A stretch of 64,000 nt of DNA from Phaeospirillum tilakii (GTDB lineage Bacteria; Pseudomonadota; Alphaproteobacteria; Rhodospirillales; Magnetospirillaceae): contig NZ_JBHUIY010000018.1 in NCBI RefSeq assembly GCF_042683125.1, positions 14,396 through 78,395 of the forward strand, given 5' to 3'. Both the position numbers and the translations under genes were made by a program. The stretch's first letter is position 1. Every line of letters starts with the position of its first letter. Positions 59,763 through 64,000 of this stretch are shown here, in pieces. Under the pieces are notes generated by a model that was not told where the DNA came from, did not search any database, and was given only the letters and a program-made list of their open reading frames with translations.

Positions 59763-61712
59763 ATGGCGGAACAGGGCGAACGTGTCACCAGGGATCTGAC
59801 CATCCGCTATGTCGCGGTGCTGGTGGTGCTGGGGATTCTGGCCCTGCTGTCGTTCCTGGCGGTCACCGACAGCCTGTCGAGCGCCGAGGACGGACTCGAA
59901 CGGGTCAGCCTGGTCGGCGGCGAGCGCGCGCTGGTGGCGCGGGTGGCCTTTGCCGCCAACCGGGTGGCCGCGGCCGAGGCGGAAGCCGATCTGGCCGCCG
60001 GGGTGACCCTGCTCGGCACCAGTCTCGACGCGTTCGAACGCGACCGCTCCGCCCTGATCGCGGCGGTGCGCGGCCTGCCTCCGGCCACCGGGCGCGAATC
60101 CGGCGAGGAGCTGGCGGCGCGGCTTGACCGCGATCTCGGCCGCTTCCTCGACCTCGGCCGGACGGTGCAGCGGCGCGGTCACGGCCTCGGCGGCGACGAT
60201 CCGGCGCTGGCGGCGCTGTCGGACACCGCCGAGGGGCCGTTGCTGGAGGCGTTCGACGGGCTCGATCAGCGTTTCCGTCAGGTCAGTCAGGCGCGGATGC
60301 GCGAAATGATGGCGTTGCAGGCGGCCGGGCTGCTGGTGGCGCTCGGCGTGCTGCTGGTGTCGGCGTTCGGGGTGTTTCACCCGATGGTCGAGCGGCTGCG
60401 CGCCGATTTTTCGGAACGGCGGGAGGCGGAAAGCGCCCTGCGCGACAGCGAGCAGCGGCTGCGCCGGATCCTGGAGGAAAGCCCGATCGGGGTGTCGGTG
60501 TCGCGCCGGCGCGACGGCCGCATCGTCTTCGTCAATGCCCGCTTCGCCGAGATCGTCGGGATGAAGGCGGAGCAGATCCTCGGCGCCCCGGCGCGCGACA
60601 ATTACGTCGACGAGACCCAGCGCCGCGCCGTGTTGGCCGATTTGCGCCGCGACGGCCGCATCGACGGGGCCGAGGTCGAGTTCCGCCGCCGCGACGGCAA
60701 GCCGTTCTGGAGCCTGCTGACCATCCGCTCGACCGATTTCGAGCGCGAGCCGGTCAACCTCGCCTGGATCTACGACATCACCGAGCGCAAGGCGGCGGAA
60801 CAACAGATCCTGCTCGCCGCCAAGGTGCTGGAGACCCTCAACGAGGCGGTGATGATCACCGACGCCGCCAACACCATCATCTTCGTCAACCCGGCCTTCA
60901 CCCGCATCACCGAATATGACCGCGACGAGGTGCTGGGCCACGCCCCGGCCCTGCTGAAATCCGGCCGCCACGATCCCGAGTTCTATCAGGAGATGTGGCA
61001 AACCCTGCTGCATCGCGGCTCGTGGTCGGGCGAGATCTGGAACCGGCGCAAATCGGGCGACCTGTTCGCCGAGTGGCTGTCGGTGGTGGTGATCCGCGAG
61101 CCGAGCGGGCTGGTCAGCCATTACGTCGCGGTGTTCTCCGACATCACCCACCGCAAGGAAGACGAGGCGGTGATCTGGCGTCAGGCCAATTACGACCCGC
61201 TGACCGGCCTGCCCAACCGCTCGCTGTTCCTCGACCGCCTCAGCCAGGTGGTCGGTCAGGCCCGGCGCGAAAGCAAGCCGTTCGCGGTGATGTTCCTCGA
61301 TCTCGACGGCTTCAAGGCGGTCAATGACCGCCTCGGCCACGCCGCCGGCGACGAATTGCTGCAACAGGCCGCCGACCGCCTGTCCGGCTGTATGCGCGCC
61401 AGCGACACGCTGGCCCGCCTCGGTGGTGACGAGTTCGTGGTGATCCTCCAGGGCATCCGTGGCCGCGACGAGCCGGCCCTGGTCGCCCGCAAGCTGCTCG
61501 ACCAACTGGCCCAGCCGTTCCTGCTCGACGGCCACCGCGCCGAGGTGCGCGGCTCGATCGGCGTCGCCCTGTTCCCCGAGGATGGCGGCGATGGCCAGAC
61601 CCTGCTGACCCGCGCCGATCAGGCGATGTACGCGGTCAAACGCCGGGGCAAGAACAGCGTGCTGTTCGCCCACGAAATCGCCGAGTCCCCCTCCACCGCC
61701 GAGGCGGTCTGA
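59763..61712 (+). CDS. Membrane diguanylate cyclase with two PAS domains
   Basis: The protein has 649 residues from ATG 59763. Helices at about 13-34 and 184-206 enclose a helical periplasmic sensor (about 150 residues). Two PAS domains follow (about 235-345; 355-475, EAVMITDAANTIIFVNPAFTRITEYDRDEVLG). The GGDEF domain has RLGGDEF (554-558) with an RASD inhibitory site five residues before it, so an active, product-inhibited cyclase is expected. There is no EAL domain. It stands alone after valS, and a family C palindrome follows its stop. Confidence 0.92.
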   Translation: MAEQGERVTRDLTIRYVAVLVVLGILALLSFLAVTDSLSSAEDGLERVSLVGGERALVARVAFAANRVAAAEAEADLAAGVTLLGTSLDAFERDRSALIAAVRGLPPATGRESGEELAARLDRDLGRFLDLGRTVQRRGHGLGGDDPALAALSDTAEGPLLEAFDGLDQRFRQVSQARMREMMALQAAGLLVALGVLLVSAFGVFHPMVERLRADFSERREAESALRDSEQRLRRILEESPIGVSVSRRRDGRIVFVNARFAEIVGMKAEQILGAPARDNYVDETQRRAVLADLRRDGRIDGAEVEFRRRDGKPFWSLLTIRSTDFEREPVNLAWIYDITERKAAEQQILLAAKVLETLNEAVMITDAANTIIFVNPAFTRITEYDRDEVLGHAPALLKSGRHDPEFYQEMWQTLLHRGSWSGEIWNRRKSGDLFAEWLSVVVIREPSGLVSHYVAVFSDITHRKEDEAVIWRQANYDPLTGLPNRSLFLDRLSQVVGQARRESKPFAVMFLDLDGFKAVNDRLGHAAGDELLQQAADRLSGCMRASDTLARLGGDEFVVILQGIRGRDEPALVARKLLDQLAQPFLLDGHRAEVRGSIGVALFPEDGGDGQTLLTRADQAMYAVKRRGKNSVLFAHEIAESPSTAEAV

Positions 61713-61719
61713 CCCGCCT

Positions 61720-61780
61720 GTTACGCGGGCGCTGCCCGCGACCCGCCGGGGCGATGCCCCGGACCCCCTTTGTTTTCAAG
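61720..61780. repeat. Dispersed GC palindrome, family C copy 3 (inverted)
   Basis: CGCGGGC-GCT-GCCCGCG is followed by CCGGGGC-GAT-GCCCCGG and ACCCCCTTTGTTTTC. It is the reverse complement of 44463-44520. It starts 8 bp after the stop of the cyclase, with the T-rich side downstream, as a terminator should be. Confidence 0.6.
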
Positions 61781-61818
61781 AAAATGGGTCATCAGGGACG
61801 GACGGCCCCCGTCCTTTC

Positions 61819-61850
61819 CGTCATGCGCGGACTTGATCCGCGCATCCAGG
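61819..61850. repeat. Short dispersed palindrome of the alphaproteobacterial type
   Basis: ATGCGCGGA-CTTGA-TCCGCGCAT within CGTCATGCGCGGACTTGATC resembles the palindromic intergenic repeats common in alphaproteobacteria (GTCAT-stem-CTTGA-stem-ATCCA type). Only one copy is seen in this window. Confidence 0.6.
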
Positions 61851-62010
61851 ACCCCCCAAAAAAAGGGAGGGGTTTGGGGAGCTTTGCGCCCCAAGCGGGT
61901 GCGGGCGGCAGCCCGCCAACTTTTTGCCGACGCGGCCTTGACGCCGGGTTGTTTCCCATTAGTTGAATCGGAGTGGGACGCATCGGGTCCCGAACCGATG
62001 GAGGGAAACC

Positions 62011-62478
62011 ATGGACGTCAAATCTCTGGTCCCCTGGTCGCGGGGGCGTGGCGTGAAGGCCGGGGCGGCGTTCAATCCGTGGCTTGGCCTGCAACAGGAG
62101 ATCGACCGGCTGTTTGACGATTTCCTGCCGGCGGCGGCGGGCGGGGCGGCGGTGGCCGCCGGCTGGCCGCAGCTCGATGTGATCGATGCCGGGGCGGAGG
62201 TCAAGGTGACCGCCGAACTGCCCGGGCTCGACCAGAAGGACATCGAGATCACCCTGGAGGACGGGGTGCTGGTGATCAAGGGCGAGAAGAAGACCGAAAG
62301 CGAGGGGCCGGGCTACCGCGAGCGGTGGCAGGGCCAGTTCCGCCGGTCGGTCCAGCTCGGGCCGGACATCGATCCCGAGCGGATCGCCGCCACCTTCCAG
62401 AACGGCGTGCTGACGCTGACCATCGCCAAGAAGCCGGAGGCGGAGCGGACCGCGCGGCGGATCACCATCAACGGCTGA
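62011..62478 (+). CDS. Small heat-shock protein (Hsp20/alpha-crystallin)
   Basis: The protein has 155 residues from ATG 62011 (GGAGGGAAA upstream). The alpha-crystallin domain spans about 55-145 (PQLDVIDAGAEVKVTAELPGLDQKDIEITLEDGVLVIKGEKK) and ends with the GVLTLTIAKK motif. The short basic C-terminal tail carries ITI (IxI type) for oligomer contacts. It holds unfolding proteins in the cytoplasm. No heat-shock element is obvious upstream. Confidence 0.93.
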   Translation: MDVKSLVPWSRGRGVKAGAAFNPWLGLQQEIDRLFDDFLPAAAGGAAVAAGWPQLDVIDAGAEVKVTAELPGLDQKDIEITLEDGVLVIKGEKKTESEGPGYRERWQGQFRRSVQLGPDIDPERIAATFQNGVLTLTIAKKPEAERTARRITING

Positions 62479-62629
62479 TCGAGATGGGGGGGGCGGGGCT
62501 GGCGGTGGGCCGGTCCCGCCCGCTACCGTTTGTTACCGGCTCCGTCCCGCTCGGACATGTTTCCGACACAGTCGGGCGATAGCATCGCCTTGTGACCGCA
62601 AGCAATCATCGGAGGGGAGGAGGGCCGCC

Positions 62630-62731
62630 ATGAACTATTCCACCCTGGGAATCGTCCGGCTGATCGAACAGCTGGTGCTGTTGGTGATCTTCTTGTGCAT
62701 CGTCGCGGTGTTCCTGGCGGAATCGATCTGA
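62630..62731 (+). CDS. 33-aa single-helix membrane peptide
   Basis: ATG 62630 follows an exceptionally strong ribosome site, GGAGGGGAGGAGGG. The product has one helix (VRLIEQLVLLVIFLCIVAVFLAE) that fills most of its length. No family is recognised. The strong translation signal makes expression likely. It is the last gene before the tRNA-Val fragment and prophage. Confidence 0.55.
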   Translation: MNYSTLGIVRLIEQLVLLVIFLCIVAVFLAESI

Positions 62732-62801
62732 TCCCACTGCCGGGGGGCGGGGGGATGATCTTGCCGAAATGCCAGGAAACGGCCGCGCGCGCGGAGAAAC
62801 A

Positions 62802-62846
62802 TGGTGGGCGGTGACGGGTTCGAACCGCCGACATCCTGCGTGTAAA
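62802..62846 (-). tRNA. 3' half of tRNA-Val(TAC), probable prophage attachment site
   Basis: Read on the minus strand, it holds the anticodon loop TTTACAC, stem GCAGG, T-arm GGCGG-TTCGAAC-CCGTC, acceptor ACCGCCC, A discriminator and CCA. No 5' half follows: beyond 62846 there is unrelated AT-rich sequence. This is the duplicate left when an element integrates in a tRNA gene; the complete tRNA-Val should lie at the other end of the element, right of this window. Confidence 0.8.
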
Positions 62847-63012
62847 TTATACGTTTTCCGTTTTGCCTCAACGGTCTTTAGCACCTTTCACGGTCTGTTC
62901 CATGCGCTTGAAATCAGCAGCTTACAGACGGGGTGCTAAACAACAGGACGCCGGATAAGGACGTGCGAAGCAGCCTATGCGGGCGCCGCCTATGCAGGCG
63001 GCGCCCGGGCGT

Positions 63013-63285
63013 TCAGGCCGCGTCCTGGCCGCCGAAGTTGACCTTGGCGGCCGGGGCGGTCAGGGTCACGTCGAGGCTGCCGGCGAGACCGGCGGCGGTG
63101 ATGGTGTCGGTGCCGATCTCGCCGAGCGGGGTGATGGTCAGCACGCCATCCGCATAGGCCAAGGTGACCTTGCCGGTGGCGCTGGCGAAGGTCGGGTCGG
63201 AGGGCGGCGCGGCTTCGCTGCCATCGGCGGCGGCGAAGGCGAGCGGAATCCGGCGCGGTTCGTTGTTGGGAATCAGCATCGGCAT
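63013..63285 (-). CDS. Hypothetical phage protein (90 aa)
   Basis: ATG 63285 has AGGAGA upstream. The protein is a small beta-rich one (IPLAFAAADGSEAAPPSDPTF, then KVTLAYADGVLTITPLGEIGTDTIT), like minor virion or fibre-associated proteins, but I cannot assign it. It is the last gene at this end of the element, 15 bp after the holin-like gene. Confidence 0.55.
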   Translation of the reverse strand: MPMLIPNNEPRRIPLAFAAADGSEAAPPSDPTFASATGKVTLAYADGVLTITPLGEIGTDTITAAGLAGSLDVTLTAPAAKVNFGGQDAA

Positions 63286-63299
63286 GGCAGGGTCTCCTG

Positions 63300-63548
63300 T
63301 CAGGGTTGGGCCGGGTCGGCGGGACCATCCGACGGCCCGGCGGGGGGAGGGTTTGCGGACGTGCCGCCGCTCGGCATAACCGCAGCGACGGCCCCGGCGG
63401 CGATCACCGCGGCGGCGATCATCTTGGCGGTGACCGGATCAAGGTAGCTGCCGACGGTGGCGAGGCCGGTGGCGAGCGCGCCGCCGAGCCCGACCCAGGT
63501 CGAGCGCTCGGACAGGCGGGCTTCCAGCCAGCGGGACAGGCGGGACAT
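63300..63548 (-). CDS. Holin-like phage membrane protein (82 aa)
   Basis: ATG 63548 has GGAG 8 bp upstream. Two hydrophobic helices, at about 17-35 (STWVGLGGALATGLATVGS) and 42-60 (AKMIAAAVIAAGAVAAVM), and a Pro-rich hydrophilic tail fit a class II holin or a phage membrane protein. Position beside a small lipoprotein gene supports a lysis module. Confidence 0.6.
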   Translation of the reverse strand: MSRLSRWLEARLSERSTWVGLGGALATGLATVGSYLDPVTAKMIAAAVIAAGAVAAVMPSGGTSANPPPAGPSDGPADPAQP

Positions 63549-63553
63549 GACGG

Positions 63554-63853
63554 TCACTCCGTCGCGGTGGTGGTCGAGGTGGACACCTCGCCGGCGACCG
63601 TGCCGCCGATGCCGGCGCAGGCCTGCTGGATGGCGGTGTGGGCCCGGGCATCGATCGCGGCGGCCAGCGCGGCCTCGTCGGCATAGCCCGACAGGTTGGC
63701 GATGTCGGTGCCGACGGTCGCGGCGATCGGCTGCGCGACCGCGTCCACCTTGCAGGCCGCCGTGGCGACGGTCTTGAGCTTGGCGACCTGGGCGTCGGTG
63801 CAGCCGGCAAGCAGGCCGGCGGCGATCATGGTCATGATGATGATGCGGGGCAT
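63554..63853 (-). CDS. Small phage lipoprotein (99 aa)
   Basis: The ATG 63853 frame begins MPRIIIMTMIAAGLLAGCTD with a lipobox LLAGC. The mature part is Ala-rich and helical. In a lysis module such a lipoprotein could be the outer-membrane spanin, though these are usually Pro-rich and shorter. Its stop lies 6 bp before the next start. Confidence 0.6.
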   Translation of the reverse strand: MPRIIIMTMIAAGLLAGCTDAQVAKLKTVATAACKVDAVAQPIAATVGTDIANLSGYADEAALAAAIDARAHTAIQQACAGIGGTVAGEVSTSTTTATE

Positions 63854-63883
63854 GGTGCGGTGTCCTCCAGGCACAAAAAAGCC

Positions 63884-63910
63884 GCCGGGCGGGATGCCGG
63901 GCGGCGTGGT
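63884..63910 (-). terminator. Terminator between phage genes
   Basis: On the minus strand GCCGCCCGGC/GCCCGGCGGC form a stem followed by six T, between the stop at 63945 and the lipoprotein start. Confidence 0.65.
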
Positions 63911-63944
63911 TGACAGATCGGGGCGGTTTTCGGATCCGGTTGCG

Positions 63945-64000
63945 TCACCCCTGCCGGATCAGCGCGGCGATGCGCTGGGCGCGGGCGCCGACCTGACCGG
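63945..64000 (-). CDS. C-terminal end of a phage gene (cut by window edge)
   Basis: Only the last 17 residues, GQVGARAQRIAALIRQG, are seen before the TGA at 63947-63945. The frame is open to the window edge and a terminator follows. The product cannot be identified. Confidence 0.45.
   Translation of the reverse strand, partial: GQVGARAQRIAALIRQG

Larger units (their letters stand above)
62847..64000. mobile_element. Left end of a prophage or related integrated element
   Basis: From the tRNA-Val fragment to the window end all genes run leftwards and look like late phage genes: a 90-aa hypothetical, an 82-aa holin-like protein, a 100-aa lipoprotein (spanin or lysis type) and the end of another gene. 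No integrase is visible here; it would be expected elsewhere in the element. Confidence 0.7.

Noticed and set aside
62606..62884. 92-aa minus-strand frame over the tRNA-Val fragment
   Set aside because: It reads through the tRNA 3' half and antisense of the 33-aa peptide; not a gene.

Overview
ORGANISM. The window is very GC-rich bacterial DNA with short intergenic gaps and many 4-bp ATGA/GTGA gene overlaps. The order pcm-like / tolC / popZ-like (DUF2497) / valS, the glnB-glnA pair behind a sigma-54-type promoter, and the abundance of chemoreceptors, PAS kinases and c-di-GMP enzymes point to a motile alphaproteobacterium of the Rhodospirillales (Magnetospirillum/Phaeospirillum/Azospirillum-like). 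This is inference from gene content and order; no 16S gene is present. LAYOUT. 1-7 kb: a cut lipoprotein gene, a small membrane protein, a B12-type radical SAM enzyme, NadV, Aat, a PAS protein overlapping a chemoreceptor (a split Aer-like pair), and two identical tRNA-Pro(CGG) genes. 7-18 kb: signalling. A periplasmic binding protein is coupled to a hybrid kinase, followed by a second PAS kinase, then an operon of EAL-CBS-GGDDF protein / PhnD-like binding protein / GGDEF-EAL protein. 18-33.5 kb: core genes, namely an EF-G-like GTPase, glnB-glnA, a globin-coupled chemoreceptor that has lost its haem histidine, nadE-gltX-cysS and a membrane protein, an SPL-type radical SAM protein, and a LysR regulator divergent from a quinone reductase. 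33.6-37 kb: a visibly lower-GC accessory island next to tRNA-Ser(GGA). It holds a TIR-domain protein, about 620 bp of non-coding DNA with hairpins, a 54-aa one-helix membrane protein overlapping a short reverse transcriptase, and a broken IS5-type transposase. 37-44 kb: a methyltransferase-like gene, a nucleotidyltransferase-like gene and a compact RiPP cluster read leftwards: a 56-aa precursor ending in a two-Cys core, a SPASM radical SAM maturase, a sedolisin (S53) protease and a B12 radical SAM C-methyltransferase, with a good promoter and a perfect 9-bp-arm operator. 44-53 kb: tRNA-Ser(GCT), an HD-GYP phosphodiesterase, a cytoplasmic chemoreceptor, small hypotheticals, an acyl-ACP thioesterase, an uncharacterised DUF1828-type pair, and tRNA-Asn and tRNA-Cys. 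53.7-62.7 kb: pcm-like, tolC, popZ-like, valS, a PAS-GGDEF cyclase, hsp20 and a 33-aa membrane peptide. 62.8-64 kb: a 45-bp 3' fragment of tRNA-Val(TAC), apparently an attachment site, and the left end of a prophage. HOW IT FITS TOGETHER. Much of the window is sensing (three MCPs plus one PAS partner, two kinases, four c-di-GMP proteins) among housekeeping genes. The accessory interest lies in three places: the TIR/small-TM/RT island (candidate anti-phage defence), the sedolisin-containing RiPP cluster, and the tRNA-Val prophage. Three families of GC-rich palindromic elements recur between genes, mostly at 3' ends, and probably act as terminators.
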